From contig CM065178.1 in assembly GCA_033026295.1 (NCBI GenBank), positions 24,133,781 through 24,197,780 on the forward strand: a DNA stretch of 64,000 nucleotides, given 5' to 3'. Origin of the DNA: Channa striata (lineage: Eukaryota; Chordata; Actinopteri; Anabantiformes; Channidae). The notes under the pieces were generated by a model. That model did no database searches and was not told the origin of the DNA. It saw nothing but the letters and a program-made list of their open reading frames with translations. Shown piece after piece: positions 10,301 through 19,485 of this stretch. Each line of letters starts with the position of its first letter. Within the stretch, counting starts at the first letter, position 1. A program made the translations under genes and the position numbers.

Positions 10301-12955
10301 AACACCTCAACAACTTTAAACTAGCATATGTCTCATCCCACTGGGAATTTATGTCGCACCAACATTAAACATACCATTTTGTACATATTTTAAGATAACT
10401 CTGGGTGTCACAATAATATATGTCTGTAACTATTAATTAGTCTCCTCTCCATTAACACTTGTTTTTTGTTTTGAGAGAAAGTCACTGTGTGGTTCAGATA
10501 CAGGTTGCAAGATAACCACCAACATATGCAAATTATGTTTCAGGCTAGACTTTCCTTTCTGTGCACCATCTTCAAAGCTAGAGCCCTATTTTAAGTCAAC
10601 TCTGGATTGCACCATCCCATGCAGCTTCAAAGAATTTGCTTTGGCATCGTTTCAAAGAGAACCTGATGTAAGACTACACACAGAACTGCTGGGGCACATC
10701 CTGGTCAGTCTCAAACCTTTCACTTTCTTTCACACATTGAATTATCGTATGTAGACTAAAAAAGTGTCATGGCTAGTGTAACTTACTCACTTTGGCGCTA
10801 GTCTAAAACCCCAAACTATTGTGCAGTTCAGCCGGTTTATAGCTTATACACAACAACATACAGATACACAGTACTTACCATCAGACCAAGGCTTGGGTCC
10901 CGTGCTTTGACTGTGTCCTTGCAATGCTGGGGTTGAACACGGACTTGACTGGGGTCCACCCATAGGGGCCATTGACATACCTTTCAACAAAATAATAGTT
11001 GTTTTGTTTTTATTTCTATTCCTCCTATATCATTATACATTTTGAATGTTGATTTGCTATTTTGTTTAGGTAACATAGTTTTCACATCGAAATCCTAAAT
11101 ATATTTGTTGAGTTAACAAAAAACTAAACTATTTGACACTGTGTTATTATTTGGATTAGAGGTTTTGTAATCTGTCAAATATCTGGGGCACTGTTTATGC
11201 CAGGTGAGATCAGCTGTCATGGTGCCACAGGTCAAATCTTGGTCTTGCTGGGATATATTCCATTCACAGTTTAAATGTGTCTTGCAAAACTTTCATGGTG
11301 GACATAGAGCTAATAGTGAAGTGCTTAGTGTGTTCAGATCTGCTGCATTGGGTCACAAAGTCAGAAAATACACAGAAAATCCAATCCTACATCCTAGAAA
11401 CTGGGATCTCAAGAGACCGTTGATTTAACAAAACAAATGTATACAATGTGGAATCACATTATCCAAATGATCAAATCTTTTTTTAAGCATCATCCAACTG
11501 TATGTTCTTACCAGGAGGTCTGCTGTAGGGACTAGCACCAGGTGTCTGCTGCGGCTGTGGCTGCGGCTGCTGCTGCTGCTGCTGCTGCTGCTGGGGCTGC
11601 GGCTGCTGCATTGTGGGAAGGCTCCTCTTGCCCTGAACAGCAAGCTGGAGGTTTTCAGGCAGGGGCTGCCCACGACCTAGGATCTTATAAGCCAGGATCT
11701 GAGCTCTGAGCTGTTGCAGCTGGATGGGGCTGAAAGCAGAAGGTCCACGCGCCATGTTGGACATGGCCCCTTGGGGATCCATAGGCATCATGGGGCCTGA
11801 CTGTGATGAAGGCATGTGGGGTGGTGTGGGTCCCCCACCCCCTCCACCTCCTGACATGGGACTAGAAGCATGCTCATGGACACCCATTGGGGATGGATGG
11901 GGGGACATGTATCCTACAGTAGACAAACAGAAGTTTTATTTTTTTCTAGCACAAACAATTTATCATTTTTTGACCTCTTCAAATCTCTGAGCATTACTTA
12001 AACTGTCTGAAAAAGAAGAATTACCATTTGGTTCACCTGGTTAAAATAAAAGAGGGACTGTTTAAATGTCCACTGAACCAATGTCCTAAAAATTTCACAT
12101 TTCTAATACTACTCATAACAAACATTGCTTTACCAGCACTTTAAAATTCATGATGATACAATATTATTCCCTTCCATAGAGATAGTAAGATACCTTGGCT
12201 GTGCTGGTCCATGGGGCTCTGGGGAGGGCCCATACCAGAATGCAGCGATCTCATTCCTACACCTTTCATATGACCATAGTGCATCGCATCTGCCATGGTC
12301 TTGTCATTCATACCATCCATAGGCTATAAATAGATACATTATTTTACATTATTGATTCATTATTCGATTGCATGTTACACATTTACCGTCAAACTGTGAG
12401 GAAGAAAATTCTGTTGGTAAAATAAAAACGTAAACAAAAAAGTACTATGAAAAAAGTCAATACATTTCAACAATGTTGAGATTCAAAGCAAAAGACCAAT
12501 ATTATGTCTTGCAAAGAACAAAACCACATCTCTTCTACACTCCTTTGTGGGGACAGAAAACTTTTGGTCTACTTTAACAGAAAAATTAAAGTTTATTCAA
12601 ATTTTTGTAATATCACTTGGCAAGTGAATATGTCAAGCATAATCCCATCAGTAATAAACATAAGTCATATAAACCATAAAATTCAAAATATATTTAAAAT
12701 AAATAGAAAAACAGAAGCAAAAATCACCTTGTGCATAGGATACAAGTTGTCCTGAGTGTAGTCACCTTGCCCTTGCATGCCATGAGGTGCATTAGGTGTT
12801 CCAGGGCCAGGACTGGGTCCCATCATACTGTGAACAGAGCCTGGTGAGGGGTCCGGTCCAGGGCTAGGGCCCAAGATGGGACCCGGGGATAAACCCGCCC
12901 CCGGAGAAGGGCCAGGATGGGACATAGCACCCGATGGGTCTGAAGGTGTGGACAT
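1238..12955 (-). CDS. smarca2: smarca2 (BRM), SWI/SNF ATPase, N-terminal 701 codons over 13 coding exons
   Basis: Catalytic ATPase subunit of BAF chromatin remodelling complexes in the nucleus; it uses ATP to move or evict nucleosomes. Joining 13 exons, each with a GT donor and an AG acceptor and continuous phase, gives 2,105 coding bases. Visible parts: Pro/Gly/Ser-rich N-terminus (residues 1-175), QLQ domain (about 180-215, FSPIQLQQLRAQILAYK), a nine-Gln run (227-235), HSA domain (about 442-514, binds actin-related proteins), a basic linker (about 580-591) and BRK domain (about 603-650, ending LEAWLEMNPG). An acidic stretch begins after YEVAPRSDSEES. The DExx ATPase, helicase C and bromodomain are missing because the gene runs off the left edge; full-length family members are about 1,570 residues. 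Paralogue-specific stretches favour smarca2 over smarca4. The start is the first ATG after the exon-2 acceptor and matches the family N-terminus MSTP. Confidence 0.96.
1608..1665 (-). CDS. smarca2: smarca2 exon 13 (acidic linker; residues 652-670)
   Basis: Acceptor AACATCAG|GTATGAAG, donor GAGGAG|GTCAGTG. Its first base completes Gly 651. It encodes YEVAPRSDSEESGSEFEEE, the start of the acidic linker between BRK and the ATPase. Confidence 0.95.
1666..2821 (-). other. smarca2: smarca2 intron 12
   Basis: AT-rich intronic sequence between the BRK exon and the acidic-linker exon. No repeat, RNA gene or further exon could be supported. Confidence 0.7.
2822..2952 (-). CDS. smarca2: smarca2 exon 12 (BRK domain; residues 608-650)
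   Basis: Acceptor GTCCTGCAG|CCAATGG, donor AACCCTGG|GTGAGGAG. Encodes PMDESSQMSELPVKVIQTET, GKVLQGTDAPKSSQLEAWLE and MNPG. This is nearly the whole BRK domain, found in BRM and kismet-class remodellers. It ends with two bases of the shared Gly codon. Confidence 0.97.
2953..4683 (-). other. smarca2: smarca2 intron 11
   Basis: AT-rich intron between the 51-bp exon 11 and exon 12. Several short ORFs occur on both strands by chance; none shows splice sites or family similarity. Confidence 0.7.
4684..4734 (-). CDS. smarca2: smarca2 exon 11 (51-bp exon; residues 591-607)
   Basis: A small exon found by translating the gap between exons 10 and 12. Acceptor AATGTCTAG|AAGGTAG, donor GGAGAG|GTAAGCAG. 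Encodes KVDGDGEGTSAIGPDGE; GPDGE is the conserved entry to the BRK domain. 17 codons in phase 0, so skipping would keep the frame but trim the BRK boundary. Confidence 0.94.
4735..5738 (-). other. smarca2: smarca2 intron 10
   Basis: About 1 kb without recognised features apart from many CAGC/GCTG words between 5,050 and 5,220. Confidence 0.65.
5739..5909 (-). CDS. smarca2: smarca2 exon 10 (post-HSA; residues 534-590)
   Basis: Acceptor CTTTCAG|GCAGAGG, donor AGAAG|GTGGGAAA. 57 codons, phase 0. Encodes [40 protein letters not shown] and a strongly basic end KEKKRRKKRKK. The post-HSA segment couples HSA-bound actin-related proteins to the ATPase. Confidence 0.97.
6247..6420 (-). CDS. smarca2: smarca2 exon 9 (HSA domain; residues 476-533)
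   Basis: Acceptor TTTTTCAG|GAATATC, donor CTTATG|GTAGGAG. 58 codons, phase 0. Encodes [40 protein letters not shown] and EQKKETERIEKERMRRLM, the second half of HSA and the charged post-HSA helix. Confidence 0.97.
6662..6835 (-). CDS. smarca2: smarca2 exon 8 (start of HSA domain; residues 418-475)
   Basis: Acceptor ATCTCAAG|CTGAGGC, donor CATCAG|GTAATCC. 58 codons, phase 0 at both ends. Encodes [37 protein letters not shown] and a highly charged helix. [12 protein letters not shown] and [11 protein letters not shown] match SMARCA2 rather than SMARCA4. The HSA helix recruits actin and actin-related proteins in BAF complexes. Confidence 0.97.
7153..7279 (-). CDS. smarca2: smarca2 exon 7 (residues 375-417)
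   Basis: Acceptor TTGTTCAG|ATTGCAGG, donor CGGCAG|GTACACAG. It encodes LQARIAHRIQELESLPGSL, then [23 protein letters not shown], almost invariant across BRM proteins. It is a predicted helical segment just before HSA. Confidence 0.96.
7280..9264 (-). other. smarca2: smarca2 intron 6
   Basis: The largest complete intron in the window, about 2 kb. It holds a decayed LINE-tail-like segment near 7,452-7,490 and nothing else I could identify. Confidence 0.7.
7452..7490 (+). repeat. decayed LINE 3'-tail-like sequence
   Basis: CTGTAACATGGAAATGTCCC followed by a CACTGTGGGACAAAT-type end. The GGAAAT-TCCCC-CTGTGGGA signature is typical of 3' ends of CR1-clade LINEs in fish, and the same signature occurs at 46,745. 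No coding part remains. Confidence 0.4.
9265..9526 (-). CDS. smarca2: smarca2 exon 6 (residues 288-374)
   Basis: Acceptor TCTTAAG|GTCAAGC, donor GAGTACAG|GTATTTA. Low-complexity Pro/Ala-rich start (SGRPSPAPTPASAVPAAAP), then the strongly conserved block QKQNRITPVQKPQGLDPVGI-LQEREYR. Known family members have Glu where this reads Gly in DPVGILQ. The exon ends with two bases of an Arg codon. Confidence 0.95.
9527..11511 (-). other. smarca2: smarca2 introns 5 and 4 (either side of exon 5)
   Basis: Intron 5 (9,527-10,878) and intron 4 (10,981-11,511). AT-rich, with an A-rich run near 10,276-10,297. No additional exon or RNA gene found. Confidence 0.65.
10879..10980 (-). CDS. smarca2: smarca2 exon 5 (residues 254-287)
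   Basis: Acceptor TTGAAAG|GTATGTC, donor CTGATG|GTAAGTAC. It encodes MSMAPMGGPQSSPCSTPALQ and then GHSQSTGPKPWSDG. Phase fits exons 4 and 6 exactly (102 bp, 1-1 phase), so including or skipping it both keep the frame. The KPWSDG end resembles KPWPEG of SMARCA4. The acceptor's pyrimidine tract is weak, so alternative use is plausible. Confidence 0.85.
11512..11913 (-). CDS. smarca2: smarca2 exon 4 (QLQ domain and poly-Q; residues 120-253)
   Basis: Acceptor CTACTGTAG|GATACATG, donor CCTCCTG|GTAAGAAC. Encodes GYMSPHPSPMG, a seven-Gly run (141-147), the QLQ domain (about 180-215; FSPIQLQQLRAQILAYK then RGQPLPENLQLAVQGKR) and a glutamine tract. The seven-Gly run and the CAG-coded nine-Gln run are likely to vary in length between individuals and species. 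QLQ domains mediate protein-protein contacts. Confidence 0.96.
11567..11593 (-). repeat. smarca2: coding CAG trinucleotide repeat (9 Gln)
   Basis: Nine uninterrupted CTG units on the plus strand (CAG on the coding strand), flanked by mixed CAG/CCG codons giving Q/P alternation. It is the counterpart of the polyglutamine run known in SMARCA2, which is considerably longer in human. Confidence 0.9.
12194..12323 (-). CDS. smarca2: smarca2 exon 3 (residues 77-119)
   Basis: Missing from a simple long-ORF scan because it is only 130 bp. Acceptor TTTATAG|CCTATGG, donor AGCCAAG|GTATCT. It encodes PMDGMNDKTMADAMHYGHMK and then GVGMRSLHSGMGPPQSPMDQ-HSQ, matching the conserved segment GMGPPQSPMDQHSQ of SMARCA2. 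It ends with one base of the next Gly codon. Confidence 0.93.
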
Positions 12956-12966
12956 CTACTGAACTG
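12728..12966 (-). CDS. smarca2: smarca2 exon 2 (start codon; residues 1-76)
   Basis: Contains the start ATG at 12,955-12,953 with about 11 bases of 5' UTR before it. It encodes MSTPSDPSGAMSHPG through to YPMHK, rich in repeated PSPGP units as expected for BRM/BRG1 N-termini. Donor CACAAG|GTGATT after 12,728, phase 0. The acceptor is either CCTTCCAG (exon starts 12,966) or the next CAG three bases on (12,963); this changes only the UTR. Confidence 0.95.
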
Positions 12967-14527
12967 CTGGAAGGATACCAGACAGCTTTAGGGGGAAATA
13001 TAGAATATAAAGTTAGCACCATCCAAAAAAGCCTAACACCACCATAAGAATTAAACTGGTATTCTATTTTTAAAAAATAAATAAATAATATTTATATATT
13101 TTAAAATATTCACTCTTTGTTGCACAGCTTTTTACCAGGGCAGAATTACATTACAATATTTAAGTTCACATTTCTCTCATCTCACAACAGCAACTCAACT
13201 TTGTATTATTCTATGTAAAGAAAACATAAATGAGGGCATGTCCTGGTTTCATATACATTACAACAAGCAATATAAATGAATGAATGTGTTGTAGGCCAGC
13301 CCCTTTCCCACCATTCTTTATTGTCCATGTTTAATAGAGACATGTATTTTACTGTGGGGAATTAAATAAATGTAATGCTGTGAGAAAATTTAAGGCACTT
13401 TAGATACAGATATTGCTTATACACTAAGCAATATCATCAGGGAGGAATCTGATCAGGCCCTAATGTGCAGCCTGCCGACAACCTCAAACACAGTCAGCAA
13501 AAAAAAAAAAGGTTAAGAAGAAAAGGACCCATGTTCATCAAGAAGAGGATAAGATAACAGATGGCAAAGCCCCTAAAAGAGCTCTGATCTCAGTCTGGGA
13601 TTACAGGAAGAGACAAAAACAGCTGCGAAAGCCTTAAATGCACAGAGGAAGTGAACCTTGAAGTATTCTGGGAAATGTGTGCATTTGGCAATTTAAAGGG
13701 AAAGCATCTGGGATGTTTAGGTTTTTTTAAGTTTACTGCACTTTCTTGGGATTGTTTTCAAGGCATCCGGAAGTTCCGTTTAGGCGCTTGAACCACCTCC
13801 ACAACACTGCGGTTCTTTGGCTGCACAGCTAAGCTCGATGTGCGGAGGCGGGGAGCGCTGCCACCCCAGTTTCCGTCTGACTGACCACGTTTCCTTTGTC
13901 TAACTACGACCTGACGCTGGCGTTATACCTGCAGGCGAAACCCCGTGATTCATCTCTGAAATCACACAGCCACGTTACGGCTACAAACACGGGGATCCCG
14001 ATGAGTGTCGACGCTGTCAACACGTTCCCATCCAAAGTAACGTTTGACAAACCCACAGCAACTATGACGCGTTACATAACGCTGAGCGGGCTCCTGCGTT
14101 CCCCCTTCACCCAGCTGGGGAACGTTACGACGGACTCTGATTGGATCATGGCTTCCCCAACACTGGTGGCCATCACGGATGTGCAGGCAAAAATCAAAGT
14201 TTAGCTCAAAGTCAAGCTCCTGGCGTGGCCCTAGCGACATTTTCGCTGACGAAAACAAACTTTAGCATTAAATGTAGTAGCTAACGACTTCCAACAACGA
14301 ACAACTGTGGCGTTTCAGGCGGTCTGCTTCGCTCGATGGAAGGGGAAGTCGGCTATCCGCTAGCTGACGTTAGCTAGCATAGCATCGAGCGTTAGCCTGC
14401 TAGCTAGTCCGGTTGGCGCTGACTCTGTTTACCGTCTCTTCGTGTCAGAAAGTTTAGACAGTTAACTGCAAGCTGAGGAGTTACACGTCAGTATTATCAA
14501 ATAATAAAGCGTCTTTAGTGTATTTAC
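12967..14527 (-). other. smarca2: smarca2 intron 1
   Basis: Runs from the GTAAATAC donor to an AG near 12,967. The half next to exon 1 is CpG-rich; the half next to exon 2 is AT-rich with a poly-A run near 13,500. No further exon was found. Confidence 0.7.
13750..14500. promoter_or_regulatory. CpG-rich stretch in 5' part of smarca2 intron 1
   Basis: This part of intron 1 is visibly rich in CG dinucleotides (for example GGCGAAACCCCG, GTCGACGCTGTC, GACGCGTTAC, GCATCGAGCG), unlike the AT-rich introns that follow. It continues the CpG context of the promoter and may hold alternative transcription starts. I see no acceptor-ATG arrangement that would make an alternative coding exon. Confidence 0.5.
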
Positions 14528-14555
14528 CTTTCAGCTGGACCGCGACAACACACAC

Positions 14556-14603
14556 TTAACTGTGCATATAATAATGTTTCTTCAAAATATGACTGCTGTC
14601 CAT
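14556..14603 (-). other. upstream ORF 3 in smarca2 5' UTR
   Basis: A 15-codon ORF (MDSSHILKKHYYMHS) ending 28 bases before the exon-1 donor. It could reduce or tune initiation at the main ATG in exon 2. Confidence 0.5.
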
Positions 14604-14607
14604 AAGT

Positions 14608-14652
14608 TCACTCCCCCTCGATGTTGTTTTGGTGACATATTAAAGTTTTCAT
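14608..14652 (-). other. upstream ORF 2 in smarca2 5' UTR
   Basis: A 14-codon ORF (MKTLICHQNNIEGE) whose ATG overlaps the TGA of upstream ORF 1 in an ATGA arrangement. It ends inside exon 1, so it is closed well before the main start codon. Confidence 0.5.
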
Positions 14653-14663
14653 TGCGCCGCCAT
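14649..14663 (-). other. upstream ORF 1 in smarca2 5' UTR
   Basis: ATG-GCG-GCG-CAA-TGA, encoding MAAQ. Its ATG is embedded in the YY1-like motif. It would be in the mRNA only if transcription starts upstream of 14,663. Confidence 0.45.
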
Positions 14664-14725
14664 TACTGATTTGTCAATGTCACCGGAAATTCCGCCTATT
14701 GCTATTGTGATTGGCTAAATCGCAC
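14655..14725 (-). promoter_or_regulatory. smarca2: smarca2 core promoter
   Basis: Read on the minus strand there is an inverted CCAAT box (AGCCAATCAC, 14,707-14,716), an ETS-like site (ACCGGAAAT on the plus strand, about 14,682-14,690) and a YY1-like ATGGCGGC (14,656-14,663). No TATA box is seen. The order and spacing fit a TATA-less housekeeping promoter, in keeping with a broadly expressed BAF subunit. The site names are matches to known consensus sequences; their activity is inferred. Confidence 0.6.
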
Positions 14726-17455
14726 GTCAATCATCGTGTTGCCTTACTTGGGCGTGTACCTACCGTGGCTGTAAGTTTGAGGTAGAGTGGGTGTGACCGC
14801 GAAGAAGAGCGGACACGAAAAAAGTTTCACCACGGTGAAATTCCAGAAATGTATTAATAATGTATATTCACTGTACACACTGCTGTACGTACTATTACAA
14901 TACAACAGACAGAACGTTCTGATCCGCTATTAGTGTAAAAACCCTCTTCTTACATTTAACAGTAAATAAATAAATCAGATTTAATGCTTCAACTGTTGAG
15001 CTATTATTAGATATATTATTATTCACATGACATACATATGGGATTGGTGGAATATAAAAATAAACTATTTTAAGTGAAAAAGTAAAGCATGGCTCTTCCA
15101 CGCTCTTTCACTGTCACTGGCATGTCAGATCCTTTTTTTGATGGTATTGTTAAATGGGAATGAATCACAACAAGTGCCCAAAACTGTACTTTTGTTTCTA
15201 AATAATAATTTATGATACTATTCCAATGAAACTCAACTCAACTGAACTTTATTTCACATTCACACATCATGAAAAGACATGAGGAGAATGAATTGAGGTA
15301 GTCCAGTCTCAGTGCCAGCCTATAATAAATAAATAAAAGTTATATGATAAAATAAGAGTTTTATTATAAAACTAAACAAAGAAAAAAAATTATGCTAAAA
15401 TATTATAATACATTCTGGGTCTACATTATTACATTCCACAACACTATGAACATAAAATTAAAGTATTTTTTTTTAAAAAGTAAAGTAATTCTCTTAAAAC
15501 TACAGTATAAGACAAATACTTTACCTTTTACTCCTGTATGTTACATTTGTACCGCTTACATTTTGGATTGCAATATTACATGCAAAACCTACAACCACCA
15601 TAATAAATTTAATTGCACTATAATAGGTTCAACTTCTCGACTATAACAACACCAATAACAATCACACAACAACAACACTGAGCAGGAAGCAGTTACAATT
15701 AGCAGACAGTGTACTTAATTAAGTTTAAATAAATAATAAATGTAAACGTTTAATTAATTGCAATAGAAGAAAATAACAAATATGCTTCAGGGAAGAATCA
15801 TACGAGCATTGAAAAAAAGCTTAAATGCTACAATTAAGAGTCTACTTGCATACAGGCTATATCATCGTTTAGAGAAGGAAATTATTGTTGAAAGCCAGTT
15901 AGGAGCAAAGCCAAAGACTAAAATCTGTAACTGTAATATCCTAAATATGAACACAAGATGGCAGAAGCGCCTCGCAGGTGCTAAAGTGAATTGACCTCAT
16001 TGGCTCTGTGCTGTAACACAGAAGTCTCTGGCAAGTGATGAATTACCACAGACATCTGAGATCTAAACAAATATGTCAAGCCCGGAGTGATTGACTGTTA
16101 CAGGGTTACGAATTTACATCCTCTCACTTAGTAAGTGTGATAAAGTTTCCAAAGCAGGCCGAGCAAATGAACCGCACATCTAGTCAAGCTACATTTTCAT
16201 CCTTCTGTTATTAGAAACATTGTTTTGTTTTCATTATGAAAGGATAAACCTGTCTGCTGGACGTTTGTTTGTTTAAGCTCAAAAGAACAATTATTATTTT
16301 TTCCACATAGCACGGTTCATAATTTGTCTGCATTTACATCAAGTGGATTATATGCAAAAAAATAAAAATACATACGTATTAGAACCTGTTTAGGAGTAAA
16401 ATATGTCAAAACTCAAACGTTTCCCAGTGATTATTTCTGGACACAGCTGCTGACACATTTTTTCAGATTTACAGACAGAATTAAACTTAATTGCCTGTCA
16501 TTGCTGTTATTACATTATCTATTGTAAATGAATTTCACAGTTATTTTGAGTATGTCCTCAATTATCCTACGAAATTTTGAAAATCAGTAAAGCACAAGGA
16601 TCAATAATCAAAACCCTTTAAAAGTAGACAGAATTTAAAACTCCTTGCTATCTGTTTAGAAGGAGCAATGACATTTCGATGACCTTGTAAGACATTCAAA
16701 GTACATCTCATCATTTGAATTTCGGACAGATCAATAAACAAACCCACATATTTAAACTTTGATCTTAACTTCCCCTCCTTAACAATTCTGCCCCTCTTTC
16801 ACGTCTCCATAAAGGATGTGCACAGGGTTCCTGAATGTAAATTTTACCCAAATAAACAAACTTAATGAAGTTTGTGGTAAAAACCGCCGCCCCCTTCAGA
16901 TCCAGCGATCCAGGAAAGGGCTCTGCCGCAGTCATTTGGCAGTGAAAGGACTAGTGGTTGTGGCTTCCATTCACCTTGAAGCTCCCTGTAAAAAGCTCCG
17001 GTGAATCAGTGGCGTGACATTTTATTCAAAGTCTACAGTTTTCAAATGCATGAACTAAACAATGGAATTCTTTTTTAAACGGATGCAAAGAAGATCCCTC
17101 CATAGTCCTTCAATCATTTCTTTCTTCATTTCTATTTAAAATGTGACATCAAATGCCTTGACTAGATTAACCAAACTCAGGGTGCTCTCAAGAAACCAGC
17201 GTTCATTTTGAGACAATCACAAAAATTATTATTTTAGAAGTAGAAAGTATTTAGGTAGATTAAAAAGTTTGACTTGACTGATTTCTTGTAGATCTATTTT
17301 ACTACTAAAAGGAAAATGCAGCAAATGCCTAAATTAGACACTTGGACATTTATTTCTCTGAGGGACTTGAACTTCTTGCAGGTTTTGTCGATGATATGTG
17401 ATGATGTTTTTTTTACTGTGTATGTGTGAGTGATCAGTGCTCTGTGTGATGTTTT
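14726..17455. other. AT-rich intergenic sequence upstream of smarca2
   Basis: Very AT-rich with many short chance ORFs. A stretch at about 15,230-15,310 (AACTGAACTTTATTTCACAT) resembles the start of the dispersed repeat at 17,462 but is too decayed to classify. No gene found. Confidence 0.6.
14825..14840. promoter_or_regulatory. short palindrome upstream of smarca2 promoter
   Basis: TTTCACC and GGTGAAA form a perfect 7-bp inverted repeat separated by AC, about 110 bp upstream of the CCAAT box. It may be a binding site for a dimeric factor. Nothing identifies which one. Confidence 0.3.
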
Positions 17456-17461
17456 CAATTA

Positions 17462-17636
17462 AATTTTTCAATTCAACTTTATTTATTTAGCACCAATTTA
17501 TGACAAATGTACAACACTTACTTTATACTACATAATAAAGTCAAGACTAAACAGACATTTAGAGAAAAGCCAACAAATGCCCCTTGAGCAGCTGTAGGCA
17601 ACAGCGGAGAGGCAAAACTCCCTTGTTATACATTCT
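17462..17636 (+). repeat. dispersed teleost repeat (CAATTCAACTTTATTTATTT type)
   Basis: Begins ATTCAACTTTATTTATTTAG, then CACCAATTTATGACAAATG, AGAGAAAAGCCAACAAATGC, CCCTTGAGCAGC and GGCAAAACTCCCTTGTTA. These blocks, in this order, mark a high-copy interspersed element found in many ray-finned fish genomes. This copy is diverged. Classification into a named family would need a repeat library. Confidence 0.65.
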
Positions 17637-18283
17637 GTACACAATTTATTGGAAAGAAGATGTTCATCTTAAAGGAATAATTGAAATAAATGAAGTCAAG
17701 ACTATCCAGTTTATTAGAACTTAGTGTGTACTGGATGCATACTCAGCTGCAAAAAACTCAAAAAACAGAACGCGTCCACAACTTCCTATGCAAATCTTGA
17801 AAAAAAAGTTGTATCTTGCACTTGCATCCCATAAAACTGAAACTGTTCTTCTCACAGTATCACGTTCTGCTTTACTGTCTTCTTTTTGCTGCCTCGTACC
17901 TCAAGCATCAAGTTGCATAGGATAAAAGCAAATGACTACAAGTGAATGTAAAAAATGACTGTTTATAGGAATAGCAGAGGACTCAGAGAGATCAGCAAGT
18001 GACAGCCTGTCAAATGTTTGTTAAACGCATCAGTGACATACATCATATTTTATAAACTAATTGCACTAAACTTTCAATATGACATAAAAAGTCCAATGCT
18101 ATTTTTATTTCTACTGACCGTTAAGTGAAAAACTTTTGAAATACAGTGAAAAAAACAAAAGTTAGACGTATATTGGACATACGGTCAAAAACTTTATATA
18201 AGACATATGAGAATTTGTGTCAAACAAACAAAGTAAACATATTATTTATCATCTTCGCGCACAGTGTCGTATTAATCTTACGT

Positions 18284-18364
18284 TGTGTGTGTGTGTGACA
18301 GCTTTGTAAAACAGCAGTGAGGTACTGAAGCACTTGAAGTGTTACCATTCACACACACACACAC
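18284..18364. repeat. TG and CA microsatellites
   Basis: (GT)7 at 18,284-18,297 and (CA)7 at 18,350-18,364, facing each other across about 50 bp. They are complementary and could pair. Confidence 0.9.
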
Positions 18365-18419
18365 TTGCGCTCGTGCACACGCACACCGCGCTGCTATCAT
18401 TCACAGGTGTGTGCAAACA

Positions 18420-18640
18420 GACGGGTGTGTTATAATTAGTTTTACATGCGCCACATTTGGCGGCGAGCTGTTTGCTTTTTCTCCGTGTTATCTGAGAGAC
18501 CCATTTGAATACCCAGCGCTCAGATTGTGGTGCACTTTATTTGTGATGAGTGGGTGATGGAGTGCTGGTGTCAGCGTAATAAAGAGGCCACGTTTGCTTT
18601 GAGCACATGGGCTTGTTTCATATGTTACAGTTCACAATAG
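18420..18640. promoter_or_regulatory. candidate conserved non-coding element
   Basis: A high-complexity block without repeats in a repeat-rich neighbourhood. It has a homeodomain-type TAATTA (18,432-18,438), TTTGGCGGC resembling an E2F site, and GATTGTGG. Base composition is more balanced than the flanks. The enhancer role is inference only. Confidence 0.25.
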
Positions 18641-19450
18641 AAATGGAATTTTATTGGAGCAGGTAATTCACACAGGCAGCGTTATCACCATGTTAACAAC
18701 TGAAAAGTTTCTTCTTCTCTTTTCATTCTTTCTCTGGTTTTTTTCTGCATTCATCTTCATAAACTAATACACTACTTCCTCCCTGCACCACATTCACAAG
18801 GTTGCAAGGCCACTACTGTTGCATTGAGGACTATGTAACATGGCTAATAATCAAATCTAGTTTCCTCTCATTTCGGACTTTCCAGTTAATTATAACAGTT
18901 AGCTGTGATTTGTTTTAAGTCATAAATTTGGTACTTTTTAATTATCATCATCTTTAAAAGTTAAAGCAGTAAAAGCATTTCTGTCAGCAGTTACCTGTTA
19001 CAACAGTAGCACTTTAAGGATAAAATAATAACGGTATTTATTTGACATCTTTATGCCATTTATGTTAAGAGATGGTTCTAATGTTTTGGCCAGCCTGTTT
19101 AAAATGAATGAGGGGGCCAAACCTTCCGAGTCACCTCTTCTTATAACGCCCTCCGCTGCGACTGTACCATCTGCTAGCAGCTCAGTGGTTGACAGAGAGT
19201 AGGATTATCACCCTTCGCACAATTTCAAGGTAAGAATTCAGAAATTGTACCGTTGTAAAACAATTCATGGCAGAGCTGCTGTGTTGGAGTGCATTCGATT
19301 CCACAGGCGAACCTAATGAGGGGGCCAGTGGGTGCAGACACAGACCGATGGACAAAATAGGCAGTTTTCACATTCGACTTCTGGATCTTGGATCTGCACA
19401 GTCAAACTGCCTCAGTAAAGATTTCCTAAACAACATTCTTGGCCAACTGG

Positions 19451-19452
<2 letters not shown>

Positions 19453-19482
<30 letters not shown>
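19453..19482. repeat. (CT)n microsatellite
   Basis: Uninterrupted TC/CT dinucleotides over 30 bp. Confidence 0.95.

Positions 19483-19485
<3 letters not shown>

Larger units (their letters stand above)
14528..14680 (-). other. smarca2: smarca2 exon 1 (5' untranslated)
   Basis: Non-coding first exon. The 3' border is a strong donor, CTGAAAG|GTAAATAC on the minus strand, after base 14,528. The 5' limit is an estimate: a YY1-like ATGGCGGC lies at 14,656-14,663 and such sites usually sit just downstream of the transcription start. No coding frame joins it to exon 2. It holds three short upstream ORFs, described separately. Confidence 0.65.

Noticed and set aside
13896..14204. 102-codon plus-strand open frame in the CpG-rich part of intron 1
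   Set aside because: CpG-rich DNA is poor in stop codons. The frame has no recognised domain, and an opposed frame on the minus strand is equally open. No splice or promoter context supports it.
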